Shown piece by piece: positions 1 to 9,354 of a DNA stretch of 64,000 bases. A program made the translations under genes and the position numbers. Position 1 is the first letter of the stretch; every line of letters begins with the position of its first letter. The stretch lies in the NCBI GenBank assembly GCA_013360445.1, contig JABWBP010000029.1:16636-80635 (forward strand), written 5' to 3'. The notes under the pieces are model-generated. The model did not search any database. It was not told where the DNA came from and was given only the letters and a program-made list of their open reading frames with translations. This DNA is from Calditrichaceae bacterium (GTDB taxonomy: Bacteria > Calditrichota > Calditrichia > RBG-13-44-9 > J075).

Positions 1-1208
1 ACCTCGATGGCCACGGTCAAATCGATCAGCACCGTCAGCAGGAAGCTGGCCAGCAGCACCAGGATATCGGATTTGGGGCTGCGGAACAGCTTGACGAATA
101 AATGCCACTCGCTCATATTATAGGCAACCATAATCAAAATGGCGGCGAGGGTGGCCATGGGGATCAGCGCGGCCAATTTCCCGAAGAAGAGCATGATCAG
201 CAGCACCGTCAGGGCGTGGGTGATGCCGGCGACCGGGGTTTTTCCCCCGTTTTTGAGGTTGGTGGCGGTGCGGGCAATCGCTCCGGTGGCGGGAATTCCC
301 CCGAAAATGGGGGAAGCGATGTTGGCGACGCCCTGCGCCACCAACTCCATGTTGGATCGGTGGCGGGTGCCGCTCATCCCGTCCGCCACCACCGCGGAGA
401 GCAGGGATTCGATGCCGGCCAGCAAGGCAATGGCCAGCGCCGGGGAAGATAATTCCCGGAGCAATTCCCAACTGATTGCCGGCAGGCGCGGCGCGGGGAG
501 CATGTTGGGAACGCTGCCGAAGCGGCTCCCGATGGTCTCCACCGGCAGGTGCAGCCACTGCACCAGGGCGGTGGCGAGCAGGATGGCGGCCAGGGAGCCG
601 GGAACGCGGCGGGTCACTTTCGGCCAGTAGAGAATGATCAGCAGCGAAAGGAGGCCGATTCCGAGGGCGTAGAGATTGATGCTCCCCAGGCTTTCCGAAT
701 AGGCGAGCAGTTTTTCGATAAAATCCGCCGGCAGGGAATCCATTTTCAAGCCCAAAAAGTCGCGGATCTGCGAGGTGAGAATGATCAGGGCGATGCCCGC
801 GGTGAATCCGACCGTGAGCGGATAAGGGATGAATTTGATCACCGCGCCGAGGCGGGCAAATCCCATCACCACTAACAGCACCCCGGCCATCACGGTGGCG
901 GCGGCGAGACCGTCGTAGCCGTATTTCTGCACCACGTCGTACACGATCACGATAAACGCCCCGGTCGGCCCCCCGATCTGGAAGCGGCTGCCGCCCAGCA
1001 CGGAAATGAGAAAACCCGCGATTACCGCGGTATAAAGCCCCTGCTCCGGTTTCACGCCGGAGGCAATCGCCAGGGCAATGGAGAGCGGCAGGGCCACGAT
1101 TCCTACGATAATACCGGCCGCCAGATCGCGGAAAAACAGGCGGCGGGAATACCCTTCTTTAAAAACCGTAATCAGCTTCGGCTCTAATTTCGTTGGCTGG
1201 ATATTCAT
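1..1208 (-). CDS. SulP family inorganic anion transporter (3' end beyond window)
   Basis: Read from ATG at 1208 (AAGGAA ribosome site 6 bases upstream) to the window edge, giving about 402 N-terminal residues; the frame is still open at base 1. The translation has the SulP membrane core: a short cytoplasmic start, then hydrophobic segments including [20 protein letters not shown] and a [15 protein letters not shown] stretch matching the family signature, with later helices such as LLSLLLIILYW. SulP proteins move sulfate, bicarbonate or other anions across the inner membrane, usually by proton or sodium symport. Family members normally end in a cytoplasmic STAS domain, which would lie outside the window and cannot be checked. 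Substrate cannot be told from the sequence. It lies 256 bases downstream of arsM on the same strand, but a repeat pair and a hairpin separate them, so co-transcription is doubtful. Confidence 0.9.
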   Translation of the reverse strand, partial: MNIQPTKLEPKLITVFKEGYSRRLFFRDLAAGIIVGIVALPLSIALAIASGVKPEQGLYTAVIAGFLISVLGGSRFQIGGPTGAFIVIVYDVVQKYGYDGLAAATVMAGVLLVVMGFARLGAVIKFIPYPLTVGFTAGIALIILTSQIRDFLGLKMDSLPADFIEKLLAYSESLGSINLYALGIGLLSLLIILYWPKVTRRVPGSLAAILLATALVQWLHLPVETIGSRFGSVPNMLPAPRLPAISWELLRELSSPALAIALLAGIESLLSAVVADGMSGTRHRSNMELVAQGVANIASPIFGGIPATGAIARTATNLKNGGKTPVAGITHALTVLLIMLFFGKLAALIPMATLAAILIMVAYNMSEWHLFVKLFRSPKSDILVLLASFLLTVLIDLTVAIE

Positions 1209-1330
1209 CCCCGGTTCCTTCTACCGCATTTGAAAAATCAAAAAAAATACCCGGCAAGCTATGTCATGCCGGGAAAAAACGCCTGATTATATTGAATAAT
1301 CGAACGGTTTGCAAGAGGAAATATTACGAC

Positions 1331-1380
1331 AGTGCAAAATTTATTTTGCACTGCCAGGGCAGAATGAATTCTGCACTCCC
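1331..1380. repeat. REP-like palindrome pair (GGAG family)
   Basis: Two adjacent hairpins. The first, 1331-1352, is AGTGCAAAAT-TT-ATTTTGCACT. The second, 1359-1380, read on the minus strand is GGAG followed by TGCAGAAT and a TCA loop. The GGAG head plus stem layout matches other repeats at 7114, 14464, 22638 and 55032. The pair fills the gap between arsM and the SulP gene. Confidence 0.7.
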
Positions 1381-1417
1381 GATTTATTCCGTAAGACTAA
1401 TGGGGTGATTTTAAGAC

Positions 1418-1448
1418 GCGGCGCGCCCGACTGGCCGGGACGCGCCGC
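1418..1448 (-). terminator. GC-rich hairpin downstream of arsM
   Basis: Stem GCGGCGCG (1418-1425) pairs perfectly with CGCGCCGC (1441-1448); an inner CCCG/CGGG stem extends it. It starts 17 bases past the arsM stop. On the minus strand the following sequence is only moderately T-rich (TCTTAAAAT), so it is a plausible but not textbook intrinsic terminator. Confidence 0.5.
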
Positions 1449-1464
1449 GCTGTGATGCCGCGTT

Positions 1465-2385
1465 TTATGGTTTTACCGCTTCGATGATGGCGGAGACGAT
1501 ATAATTTTCGATCCGCTGCCCCGGGACCCAGTCGCGGATGAACGAGCGGCTTTCGTCTTTAGGGGCAATACGCACCCCGGTGAATCCCGCCGCTTCGATC
1601 ATTTGCTGCAACTCCTCGATCTCCGAGGCCCCGGCGATGCAGCCGGCGTGGAGCGCCAGGTCTTGCCTGATCTCTTCCGAAAGCGGCGCGGTGGCCACCA
1701 CGTCCGAAACCGCCAGGCGCCCGCCTTTTTTCAGCGCCCGGAAGGCCTCCCGGAACACCTGCGCTTTTTCCGGGGAGAGGTTGATCACGCAGTTGGAAAT
1801 GATCACGTCCACGGAATTATCCGCTACCGGCAGGTGCTCGATCTCGCCGAGGCGGAATTCCACGTTGGCGTAGCCCCCTTTGAGGGCGTTGCGGCGGGCT
1901 TTGGCGACCATTTCCGAAGTCATATCCACCCCGATCACGCGCCCGCTTTCGCCGACCGCCCGCGCGGCCAGAAAACAATCGAACCCGCCGCCGCTGCCCA
2001 GGTCCAGCACCACCTCGCCGGGTTTCAGCGAGGCGATGGCAGTAGGATTTCCGCAGCCCAGGCCCAGGTTTGCCCCTTCCGGCGCGGCGGAGAGTTCTTC
2101 CGCTGTATAACCTAACGCCAGCGACTTTTCATCCGCCGCGGCGACGGTTTCCCCGCCGCAGCAGGAGGGCGAGCATCCGCAGCCGCCCGCTTCTTCGGTT
2201 GCCGCCCGGCCGTAATGCTCGCGCACCGCCTGGCGGATCTCTTCAGTTTTCACCGTATTCCCGGTTTCCCCGCCGCAGCAGGAGGGGGCGCACCCGCAGT
2301 CTTCGGCGTCATCTTCCGCGCCGGCTGCCCGGCGGTAGCGTTCGCGCACTACCTGGCGAATATCCTCATTTTTCAGAGCATTCAT
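1465..2385 (-). CDS. arsM: Arsenite S-adenosylmethionine methyltransferase with duplicated Cys-rich N-terminus
   Basis: 306 residues; ATG at 2385 with GGAG 6 bases upstream. The Rossmann SAM-binding core carries [11 protein letters not shown] (residues 127-136) and the acidic GVDMT strand. Three cysteines at the positions used for As(III) binding in characterised ArsM proteins are present: C111 (GLGCGNP), C199 (SNCVINL) and C249 (HAGCIAG). ArsM methylates trivalent arsenic stepwise to mono-, di- and trimethyl forms in the cytosol. The unusual part is the N-terminus: residues 7-39 and 48-78 are two copies of one module, each a helix (IRQxVREHY-like) followed by a CGCxPSCCGG motif. Most relatives carry one such module. 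The gene stands apart from any arsR or arsB in this window. Confidence 0.93.
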   Translation of the reverse strand: MNALKNEDIRQVVRERYRRAAGAEDDAEDCGCAPSCCGGETGNTVKTEEIRQAVREHYGRAATEEAGGCGCSPSCCGGETVAAADEKSLALGYTAEELSAAPEGANLGLGCGNPTAIASLKPGEVVLDLGSGGGFDCFLAARAVGESGRVIGVDMTSEMVAKARRNALKGGYANVEFRLGEIEHLPVADNSVDVIISNCVINLSPEKAQVFREAFRALKKGGRLAVSDVVATAPLSEEIRQDLALHAGCIAGASEIEELQQMIEAAGFTGVRIAPKDESRSFIRDWVPGQRIENYIVSAIIEAVKP

Positions 2386-2478
2386 CGTATTCTCCGTCTG
2401 TAAAGTTACCGTTACATTTTACATTTCACTCTCATAGACGGGGAGGTTTCGGAAAGGACGCAGGAAATTTTGTTGGTA

Positions 2479-2937
2479 TTATGATTTCCAGAGGTCAAAT
2501 ACTCGAAGTATAAGATAGCAGATCGCGAATAATTGAATGACAAAATGCATTCGAAGAATAAACAAAAGTGTATTAGATTTCCAGACCTTAAAAATAGACC
2601 ACCAGGAAATTGGTTCTGGTAGTCGGACATCAGTGTCCGCAATATTTAGTTGTTTTTCAACGGAAGCAATAATTCGGAATTTTGTTTCCTCTACTTTACG
2701 ATGTCTAAGAGTTATTTGAATTCCGAATTGTGTTACCATTATTAATAAAGATGCAGATACGATTGTGATGAGAGGATTACCGACCTTCCAATCCAAACCG
2801 ACCAAAGCAACTGCAATGATGGCTGTAATCTCCAAAGCCCTCCATGTTTGAGTGCGAGTTTGGAAATGATCTTGCCATTGAATCTCTAACATTTTTAATA
2901 ACGCTTCGGCGGCAGGTTCTTCTGAATTCGATCTCAT
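2479..2937 (-). CDS. Small membrane protein of unknown function
   Basis: 152 residues; ATG at 2937 with AGAGG about 6 bases upstream. The N-terminal 35 residues are soluble and rich in Q, T and W. Two hydrophobic segments follow (about 38-52 and 56-73), then a charged cytoplasmic-looking stretch, then a C-terminal hydrophobic segment (about 122-146). No catalytic motif is visible, and I do not recognise the family. Local base composition is clearly lower in GC than in arsM and uvrC on either side, suggesting acquisition or relaxed constraint. It follows the 68-residue reading frame at 2959-3165 with a 21-base gap on the same strand, so the two may be co-transcribed. Confidence 0.7.
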   Translation of the reverse strand: MRSNSEEPAAEALLKMLEIQWQDHFQTRTQTWRALEITAIIAVALVGLDWKVGNPLITIVSASLLIMVTQFGIQITLRHRKVEETKFRIIASVEKQLNIADTDVRLPEPISWWSIFKVWKSNTLLFILRMHFVIQLFAICYLILRVFDLWKS

Positions 2938-2958
2938 CGCAACCTCTTTTGGGCATAT

Positions 2959-3165
2959 TTAATAATTGTCAAACAAAATTATTACTAAATTCTCTAATAT
3001 CCAACTCAATTTGGCAATCAAATCATTAGCATTAATACTCTGGAGAGAGACGTCGCACTCTATCTCCATCTTCCCTTGCTGAACAGTTTTAGGGCTTTCG
3101 CCCTTTTTATTGTACCACTGAACGCTAATGTGTTTCAATAACTCTGTGCGCTCAGTTGGGTACAT
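2959..3165 (-). CDS. Doubtful 68-residue reading frame whose 5' end lies in a 94-bp repeat
   Basis: ATG at 3165. The first 25 or so codons are encoded by the repeat at 3091-3184, and the second copy of that repeat at 45155 has a TGA stop in the same frame after eight codons. The peptide has no signal, membrane segment or motif I recognise; its end is hydrophobic (LSWILENLVIILF). It could be a real small partner of the membrane protein at 2479-2937, or a chance frame opened by the repeat. I favour chance or a decayed gene. Confidence 0.3.
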   Translation of the reverse strand: MYPTERTELLKHISVQWYNKKGESPKTVQQGKMEIECDVSLQSINANDLIAKLSWILENLVIILFDNY

Positions 3166-3184
3166 TATTTTTTTCTGGCTCCCT
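3091..3184 (-). repeat. 94-bp dispersed repeat, copy A
   Basis: Read on the minus strand from 3184 to 3091, this matches 45155-45248 on the plus strand at 92 of 94 positions by eye. It begins 10 bases past the uvrC stop. It contains two base-paired parts: a bulged stem of CCAACTGAGCGC with GCGTTCAGTGG, and a terminal AGGGC-GAAA-GCCCT hairpin. Read on the opposite strand, that hairpin is followed by TTTTT, so it could also end transcription in the plus direction. Confidence 0.85.
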
Positions 3185-3193
3185 TTCCCGGTA

Positions 3194-5050
3194 TTATTCC
3201 ACCAGTTCGGTAAGAACTTTTTTCAGCTTCTCGGCAACCTTTCCCGGCAATTTGCCCTTTTCGCGCAGTTCCTCCGCCGTCGCTTCTTTAATTTTCTTCA
3301 GCGAACCGAAGGTTTTCAGCAGGTGCGCTTTGCGGGCGGGGCCGATCCCCTCGACCTCGTCCAGGGGGGATTTGAGGGTGGATTTTTTGTGCTGCTTGTG
3401 AAAATGGCCGATGGCGAAGCGGTGCGCTTCGTCGCGCACCTGCTGCAGGAGCTTCAGACCGGCGGAGCGTTTGGGAAGGTTCATGGGGTCGCTCATACCC
3501 GGCAGAAACACTTCTTCTAAGCGCTTGGCCAGTCCCAGGATAGGCTGGTTTTGAATATTTAACTCCTGCAACGCTTGCAGGGCGCTGCCCAGCTGCCCTT
3601 TGCCGCCGTCGATGAGGATCAGGTCGGGCAGGGAAGCGTTTTCTTCCAACCGGCGTTTGTAGCGGCGGTACACCGCCTCGTGCATCATCGCAAAATCGTC
3701 GGGAGTGGATTTGGAGCGAATTTTGAAGATGCGGTACTCGCTCTTTTTCGGGCGGCCATCTTCAAAACAGACCAGCGAGGCCACCGCATCGCGGCCCTGG
3801 ATGTTGGAAATATCGAAACCCTCGATCCGGCGGGGCGGTTTCTCCAGGCGCAAATGCTTTTGCAGCTCTCGCACGCTGAAGGGCAGGTGATCTTTCTGCT
3901 TTAGTTTTTGCAAGGATAGCTCATCTAACAAAAATTTGGCGTTCTTCTGGCAAAGGTTCAGCAGTTTTTTCTTCTCTCCGATCTGGGGAACGACGAGCTC
4001 GACTTTTCTTCCGGCGGTTTCGCTCAACCACTTTTCCACTAACTCCGGCTCCTCCGGCAGGGGAAAAGGGAGCAGGATTTGGGAAGGGTAATAGTCCGCG
4101 CTTAAATAATATTGCTGCAAGAAAGTTTGCAGAATTTCCCCGTCTTCCCGATCTTCCACCCCCTCGAGATAAAAATGCTGCCGCCCCACCACCTTGCCGT
4201 CGCGGATTTTGAACACCACCGCGCAGGCGTCTTCGTCTTCGTGCGCCAGGGCGATAACGTCGCGGTCTTCAAAATCCCCCAATACCACTTTCTGGGCGAT
4301 GAAATGGTATTCGTTGATCATTTTGGCCTGGTCGCGAATCCGCGCCGCTTCCTCGAAGTTCATCTTTTCCGCTTCCTGTTTCATGCGCGTTTCCAATTCG
4401 CTGAGCAGCTCCCGGGTCTTGCCGCGCAGGAACTGCTCCACCTGGCGGATCATGCGATTGTATTCGAGCTGGCTCACCAGCCCCTCGCACGGTCCCTGGC
4501 AGCGGTGGATGTGATAATCCAGGCAGAGTTTCACCTTGCCGGCGGCGATCACTTCATCATTTAAGAAAAATTTGCAGGAGCGGATGGGGAAAATCTTGCG
4601 CACGGTTTTGACGATGTGGCGGAGGTGCTTCACGTCCGTGTAGGGGCCGAGATATTTGGAGCCGTCCTGCACGATCCGGCGGGTAACGAACACCTGCGGG
4701 AAAGGTTCGTGGGTGATGCGGATGTAGGGGTAAGACTTATCATCTTTCAGGAACACGTTATAACGCGGGCGGTGTTCTTTGATGAGGTTGGCTTCTAAGA
4801 TCAGCGCTTCCACTTCCGAATCCACGATAATGGTATCCAGATCCCGGATTTGCTGCACCAGCAGCAGGGTGCGGGGAGCGAGGTTCCGGGAATCCTGAAA
4901 ATAACTGCGCACCCGGCTGCGTAAGTTCTTCGCCTTGCCGACGTAGATAACCTTGCCCTTCTCATTGCGGTAGAGGTAAACCCCGGGCTGGTTGGGAAGA
5001 TTTTGCAGCTTCTCTTCCACGGCGGCGGATCGCTTTGGCTCGGCCATCAT
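3194..5050 (-). CDS. uvrC: Excinuclease ABC subunit C
   Basis: About 618 residues, a normal UvrC length. UvrC makes the dual incision beside UvrB-bound lesions in nucleotide excision repair. Domains in order: N-terminal GIY-YIG nuclease (GVYLYRNEKGKVIYVG, residues about 23-38) for the 3' cut; Cys-containing linker (CKFFLNDE, CLDYHIHRCQGPC); UvrB-interacting UVR motif (KMNFEEAARIRDQ, about 230-242); RNase H-like endonuclease with DISNIQG and LILIDGGKGQ for the 5' cut; C-terminal helix-hairpin-helix (LDEVEGIGPARKAHLL). Three consecutive possible starts (GTG 5053, ATG 5050, ATG 5047) share a weak AAAGAG site; I chose ATG 5050. No operon partner: the next gene upstream is divergent. Confidence 0.97.
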   Translation of the reverse strand: MMAEPKRSAAVEEKLQNLPNQPGVYLYRNEKGKVIYVGKAKNLRSRVRSYFQDSRNLAPRTLLLVQQIRDLDTIIVDSEVEALILEANLIKEHRPRYNVFLKDDKSYPYIRITHEPFPQVFVTRRIVQDGSKYLGPYTDVKHLRHIVKTVRKIFPIRSCKFFLNDEVIAAGKVKLCLDYHIHRCQGPCEGLVSQLEYNRMIRQVEQFLRGKTRELLSELETRMKQEAEKMNFEEAARIRDQAKMINEYHFIAQKVVLGDFEDRDVIALAHEDEDACAVVFKIRDGKVVGRQHFYLEGVEDREDGEILQTFLQQYYLSADYYPSQILLPFPLPEEPELVEKWLSETAGRKVELVVPQIGEKKKLLNLCQKNAKFLLDELSLQKLKQKDHLPFSVRELQKHLRLEKPPRRIEGFDISNIQGRDAVASLVCFEDGRPKKSEYRIFKIRSKSTPDDFAMMHEAVYRRYKRRLEENASLPDLILIDGGKGQLGSALQALQELNIQNQPILGLAKRLEEVFLPGMSDPMNLPKRSAGLKLLQQVRDEAHRFAIGHFHKQHKKSTLKSPLDEVEGIGPARKAHLLKTFGSLKKIKEATAEELREKGKLPGKVAEKLKKVLTELVE

Positions 5051-5378
5051 CACTCTTTTTTAGCGGTGAATTTAGGGGGGATCAGGAAGCAATTGCAAGA
5101 AGTTGTTTGACGGGGTGAGGCGGCAGGGGTATAAGACCTCAAAGGTTTTGGAAACCTTTGAGGTCTCTACGCTAATCAACATCCCTAAAAAAACAGTAGC
5201 GTACACCGCGGCCATGTGTTACTTTTGCATCCTCCTGTTGAAAATTTCCGGATCAGCCATGGCCTGATCGTACAATAAACGTTCGAAAAATACTCCTGTT
5301 TATACATCGCAAATCGCAGCTTGCAATTCGAAATTCATAGATCGCAAATTGTAATGAGTAAATCATAAGGAGACCCCT
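5051..5378. other. Divergent intergenic region, uvrC / exported LVIVD protein
   Basis: 328 bases without a gene. It holds the 31-bp palindrome at 5135-5165, short imperfect repeats of ATCGCAAAT type around 5307-5352, and an AAGGAG ribosome site (about 5367-5372) for the gene at 5379. Promoters for both flanking genes must lie here, but I cannot point to a convincing -35/-10 pair. Confidence 0.6.
5135..5165. repeat. 31-bp palindrome GACCTCAAAGGTTT, copy 1
   Basis: Arms GACCTCAAAGGTTT and AAACCTTTGAGGTC flank a TGG loop. The same 31-bp palindrome occurs at 42461-42491 and, with one arm mismatch, at 42522-42552. Confidence 0.85.
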
Positions 5379-7082
5379 ATGCCTCGCATACATCATGGCC
5401 GGGTACGGTTGGTTTTATGCCTGATTGCCCTCTCGGCAACCGCTTTTTCTCAATACACTCCCGGGATCAACAACAACGTGACCCTGCTCAGCCACGTGGA
5501 CGATTATAGTACGTATTCCAACATCTGGGGCTACGTGGACGGCCAGGGCCGGGAGTACGCCCTCATCGGCCACAACGCCGGCACCTCCATCGTGGACATC
5601 ACCAATCCCGCCGCCCCGGTAGAAATAACCATGATTCCCGGCCCGGTCTCTACCGGAACCTGCTGGCGGGAGATCAAAACCTACGGCCAGCACGCCTACG
5701 TGGTGAGCGAGCATACCGAACCCAATAATTTATCCGGCATTCAAATCATCGATCTCTCCAACCTGCCCGCCGGCGCCGCATTGGCGAACGTGGCGCGCTG
5801 GCCGGGAGTGGACCCTTCCAATGCCCGGGCGCATACCGTCACGATGGACAGCGAAGGTTATTTATATATCCAGGGCGGCACGGCTACCCGCAATACCGGC
5901 GGTGAACAGGGAGGAATCCGGATTTTCAACTTGAACCCGGATCCGCTCAACCCCGCGCCGGTGGGCATTTTTAACCTCCGCTACGCGCACGATACCTTTG
6001 TGCAGGACAGCCTGCTGTTTGCTTTCAACATCTACGAGGGCGGTTTTGTGGACATTCTCAATATTTCCGACCGCTCCAATCCCCAACCGGTTCATTCCCT
6101 GGTTTATCCGCAGGGATTCTCCCATACCGGCTGGACCACGCCGGATCGCCAGTACCTGGTCACTACCGACGAAATCGCCGGATTGACCGTGAAAGTATGG
6201 GATATCCAGGTGTTGTGGGATAACGATCCCACGAACAACGACCAGATCGACTTAGTGGGAGAATACATCAGCAATCCCACCCAGATCGCCCACGAGCCGC
6301 GGGTGCGCGGCAACAACGTTTTTGTCTCCCACTACCTGGAAGGGGTGCGGGTATTGGACATTTCCAATCCCGCGGACCCGGTGGAAGTGGGTTACTACGA
6401 CACCTACCAGCCCGCCGGCAACGGCTTCAGCGGCGACTGGGGGGTGTATCCCTTTTTCCCCTCCGGCAATTTTGTGGTCTCGGACATGCAAAGCGGGTTG
6501 TACGTGCTGCGCTTTGATAGTTTAGGGGCGGGGGGAATCGAGGGGGTGGTCAGCAGCGCGCACAACGGCGCCCCCCTGGCGGGAGCGCAGATGGTGTTCG
6601 TGGAAGCCGGTAAACGCGTCAGCAGCGGCGCTAACGGGGCTTATTCCTTGCGCACCAACGAGGGAACCCATACCGTCATCGTTTCCAGGGCGGGCTATTT
6701 TACGGATACGCTGACGGTCTCGTTCCCTTCAGGGGCCAACATTGTGCAAAACATTGCCCTTCAATCCACCACCGTGGGTATTCCGGATGATCTTTCCCTT
6801 CCGCTAACTTTCCGGTTGGAGCAGAATTATCCCAATCCGTTCAACCCGGAAACAGCGATCAGCTATCAGCTTTCAGCCGTCAGCAATGTGGAATTGAAGA
6901 TTTACAATGTCGCCGGACAACTGGTGCGTACCCTGGTGAGCGAGACCAAAATGCCAGGAAAGTATATGGCAGAATGGGACGGTCGCAATGAATTCGGAGA
7001 AGCGCTGGGCAGCGGGGTTTATTTTTATAAATTAAAGGCCGGCAATTTTGAGCAAACCCGGCAGATGATGTTGCTGCGCTGA
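5379..7082 (+). CDS. Exported choice-of-anchor B / LVIVD-repeat protein with C-terminal sorting domain
   Basis: 567 residues; ATG at 5379 after an AAGGAG site. N-terminal signal peptide (LVLCLIALSATAFS). Residues about 25-385 form a beta-propeller-like choice-of-anchor B region with LVIVD-type repeats (GTSIVDITNPAAPVE, GIQIIDLSNL, GVRVLDISNPADPVEVG). Next comes a carboxypeptidase-regulatory-like beta-sandwich (GGIEGVVSSAHNGAPLAGA, about 389-465), then a FlgD-like/type A sorting domain beginning LEQNYPNPFNPETAISY and ending with the GVYFYKL...MMLLR pattern. Proteins of this build are exported to the cell surface through type IX-like systems in FCB bacteria. Ligand and role are unknown. It converges on the P-type ATPase gene with a REP-like hairpin between. 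Confidence 0.88.
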   Translation: MPRIHHGRVRLVLCLIALSATAFSQYTPGINNNVTLLSHVDDYSTYSNIWGYVDGQGREYALIGHNAGTSIVDITNPAAPVEITMIPGPVSTGTCWREIKTYGQHAYVVSEHTEPNNLSGIQIIDLSNLPAGAALANVARWPGVDPSNARAHTVTMDSEGYLYIQGGTATRNTGGEQGGIRIFNLNPDPLNPAPVGIFNLRYAHDTFVQDSLLFAFNIYEGGFVDILNISDRSNPQPVHSLVYPQGFSHTGWTTPDRQYLVTTDEIAGLTVKVWDIQVLWDNDPTNNDQIDLVGEYISNPTQIAHEPRVRGNNVFVSHYLEGVRVLDISNPADPVEVGYYDTYQPAGNGFSGDWGVYPFFPSGNFVVSDMQSGLYVLRFDSLGAGGIEGVVSSAHNGAPLAGAQMVFVEAGKRVSSGANGAYSLRTNEGTHTVIVSRAGYFTDTLTVSFPSGANIVQNIALQSTTVGIPDDLSLPLTFRLEQNYPNPFNPETAISYQLSAVSNVELKIYNVAGQLVRTLVSETKMPGKYMAEWDGRNEFGEALGSGVYFYKLKAGNFEQTRQMMLLR

Positions 7083-7113
7083 AGGTTTTGGCGATGCGGT
7101 TACGGACCACGCC

Positions 7114-7140
7114 GTGCGACGGTGAACCGTCGCACTCCGG
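7114..7140 (-). repeat. REP-like palindrome (GGAG head) between convergent genes
   Basis: On the minus strand: CCGGAG head, then stem TGCGACGG, TTCA loop, and CCGTCGCA. The layout is the same as the TGCAAAAC-type repeats elsewhere but with a different stem. It sits between the stops of the gene at 5379 and the P-type ATPase and may also serve as a bidirectional terminator. Confidence 0.7.
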
Positions 7141-7142
7141 TC

Positions 7143-9227
7143 TTAATTTTTTACCCGCATGGCGTTAAAAATAGCTGCCAAAGCAACCCCCATATCGCCG
7201 AAAACCGCTTCCCACATGGTAGCAATTCCACCCACGCCCAGGACGATAAAGAATAGTTTTACTCCTAAAGCAAAAGAGATATTCTGCCAGACTATTTTCC
7301 GGGTTTTTCCGGCCACCTCAATAGCAGTAACCACCTTCGCAGGATGGTCGGTCATTAGCACCACGTCGGCAGTTTCAATGGCGGCGTCGGAGCCTAAAGC
7401 GCCCATGGCAATGCCCACATCCGCGCGGGCCAGCACCGGGGCGTCATTGATCCCGTCGCCAACGAACGCCACCTTGCCCGGCTGGTTTTCAGCCATGATC
7501 CGTTCAAGATGGTTTACCTTATCTTGCGGCAACAACTCGGAAAAATACCGGCTGATGTTCAGTTGTCGGGCCACTGCTTCAGCAGCGGTTTTATTGTCGC
7601 CGGTTAACATCACCGTTTTAATGTTCCTGGCGGCCAGCTTTTCAATGGCTTCCGGCGCATCCTCCTTCAATTGGTCGGAAATAACAATATAACCGGCGTA
7701 GGTCTGATCCACGGCCAGATGAACCACCGTTCCTGCTACATTGCAACGGGGATGGGCAATATTTTCCCGGTGCAATAAACGATCATTGCCTACGATAATT
7801 ACCTGGCCGTTCACCCTGGCGATAATGCCATGCCCGGAAATCTCATTTATTTCCTGCACCCTGGAAAGATTCACATTCCCGGCGCAGGCATCTAAAATAG
7901 CGGCGGCGATGGGGTGATTAGAATTGGCTTCGGCGAGGGCGGCATATTGTAATACTTGCGCTTCAGAGAATCCGTTTTCGGTAACAATCCGGGAGACGCG
8001 AAATTCTCCTTTGGTGAGCGTGCCGGTCTTGTCGAAAACCACCGCCTTGAGTTGATTGAGCGCGTCAAGATAGTTGGAGCCTTTAACCAGGATTCCTTTC
8101 CGGGCCGCGCCGCCGATCCCGCCAAAATATCCTAACGGAATGCTAATGACCAGGGCGCAGGGGCAGGAGATCACCAGAACCACCAAAGCGCGGTAAATCC
8201 ATTCCGAGAAGGCAGCGCCGGAAATGAGCAGAGGGGGGATAATCGCCAGGGCCAGGGCGCCAAAAACGACCGCCGGGGTGTAGTATCTGGCAAAAGTGGT
8301 GATAAATTTTTCCGTCTCGGCCTTTTTATTAGCCGCATCTTCCACCAACTGCAAAATCCTGGCAATGGAGGATTCCCGGTAGGGTTTGGTTACTTTGACG
8401 GTTAACACCCCGGACTGGTTAATCATTCCCGATAGCACCGTGTCATTGGGGCGTACTCTGGCGGGCACGGATTCGCCGGTTAACGCCGAAGTGTCCACAA
8501 AAGACTGCCCCTCTAACACTTCGCCGTCGAGGGGGATTTTTTCGCCGGCTTTTACGACAATAGTCTGTCCAACCGCCACTTTTTCCGGGGCCACCTGCTG
8601 AATTTCCCCGTTCAATTTTAGATTGGCATAATCCGGCCTCAGGGCCAGGAGAGATTGAACCGATTTTCGGGAACGATTAACCGCCAAACCCTGGAAAAAT
8701 TCACCGACCACGTAAAACAGCATCACCGTTACCGCTTCCGCCATCTCGTTAATGGCGATGGCCCCCAGGGTGGCAAGGCTCATCAGAAACTGCTCGTCGA
8801 AAACCCGGCCTTTGATGATATTTTTTGTGGCGCCCCAAATGACTTTGTAACCGCTGATAAGATAAGCGATTCCGTAAACCAGGTATTCCCCAATCCGGAA
8901 AGGAGAATCATGGAGTTGATCTTCGAAGAGCAATCCGCCAATCAAAAGCAGGATGGTTAAAAAAATCCGGGCCAGTTCCGCTTTGTTTTCCAGCAATTCC
9001 GATTTAGATAAGCCGGCGGGATGCTCATCGGCTTCAAAAACCTCCACTCCCGGTTCCAGGGCTTTGATTTGAGCCAGGGCTTTTTGATCATCCGCGCTTT
9101 CTAAGAGCATCGTCGAAGTGGCAAAGTTAACCGAGACGCGCTTTACATCATCCCTCTGGGAGAGAGCCTCTTCGATCTTTACCGCGCAGGCGGCGCAATC
9201 CAGGTTTTTTAAAATATATTTTTTCAT
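7143..9227 (-). CDS. Heavy-metal P1B-type ATPase, Zn/Cd/Pb class
   Basis: 694 residues; ATG at 9227. An ATP-driven exporter of soft divalent metals in the inner membrane. An N-terminal metal-binding domain with a DCAAC (CxxC) site at residues 10-14 is followed by paired helices, the actuator TGES loop, the transport helix with the CPC motif (VISCPCALVIS), phosphorylation site DKTGTLTKG, HP locus (SNHPIAAAI) and the hinge GDGINDAPVLARADVGIAMG. The last membrane pair carries K657 (VKLFF) and D678 (GDMGVAL), the pair that marks the Zn/Cd/Pb (P1B-2, ZntA/CadA) subgroup rather than copper pumps. It is the last gene of the metal-efflux block and probably handles cytosolic metal while the RND pump handles periplasmic metal. 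Confidence 0.95.
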   Translation of the reverse strand: MKKYILKNLDCAACAVKIEEALSQRDDVKRVSVNFATSTMLLESADDQKALAQIKALEPGVEVFEADEHPAGLSKSELLENKAELARIFLTILLLIGGLLFEDQLHDSPFRIGEYLVYGIAYLISGYKVIWGATKNIIKGRVFDEQFLMSLATLGAIAINEMAEAVTVMLFYVVGEFFQGLAVNRSRKSVQSLLALRPDYANLKLNGEIQQVAPEKVAVGQTIVVKAGEKIPLDGEVLEGQSFVDTSALTGESVPARVRPNDTVLSGMINQSGVLTVKVTKPYRESSIARILQLVEDAANKKAETEKFITTFARYYTPAVVFGALALAIIPPLLISGAAFSEWIYRALVVLVISCPCALVISIPLGYFGGIGGAARKGILVKGSNYLDALNQLKAVVFDKTGTLTKGEFRVSRIVTENGFSEAQVLQYAALAEANSNHPIAAAILDACAGNVNLSRVQEINEISGHGIIARVNGQVIIVGNDRLLHRENIAHPRCNVAGTVVHLAVDQTYAGYIVISDQLKEDAPEAIEKLAARNIKTVMLTGDNKTAAEAVARQLNISRYFSELLPQDKVNHLERIMAENQPGKVAFVGDGINDAPVLARADVGIAMGALGSDAAIETADVVLMTDHPAKVVTAIEVAGKTRKIVWQNISFALGVKLFFIVLGVGGIATMWEAVFGDMGVALAAIFNAMRVKN

Positions 9228-9354
9228 AGTTTTGCTTTCAGTTGATGTCTAATGGAAGACAGCACCTTTATTGTAGTTTTTCCAACTTTTTTACGGGGCG
9301 TAAAACGTAATCCGTAATCCGTAATTATTACCGCATTAGGTTTTACGCATCAAA

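Noticed and set aside
1193..1408. 71-residue plus-strand frame across the SulP start and REP pair
   Set aside because: It reads through hairpin repeats and the start region of the transporter; no coding character.
3091..3184. Integron attC site
   Set aside because: CCCAAC and GTTCAG ends are only partly like the attC core sites; there is no integrase, and the two copies are 42 kb apart in opposite orientation.
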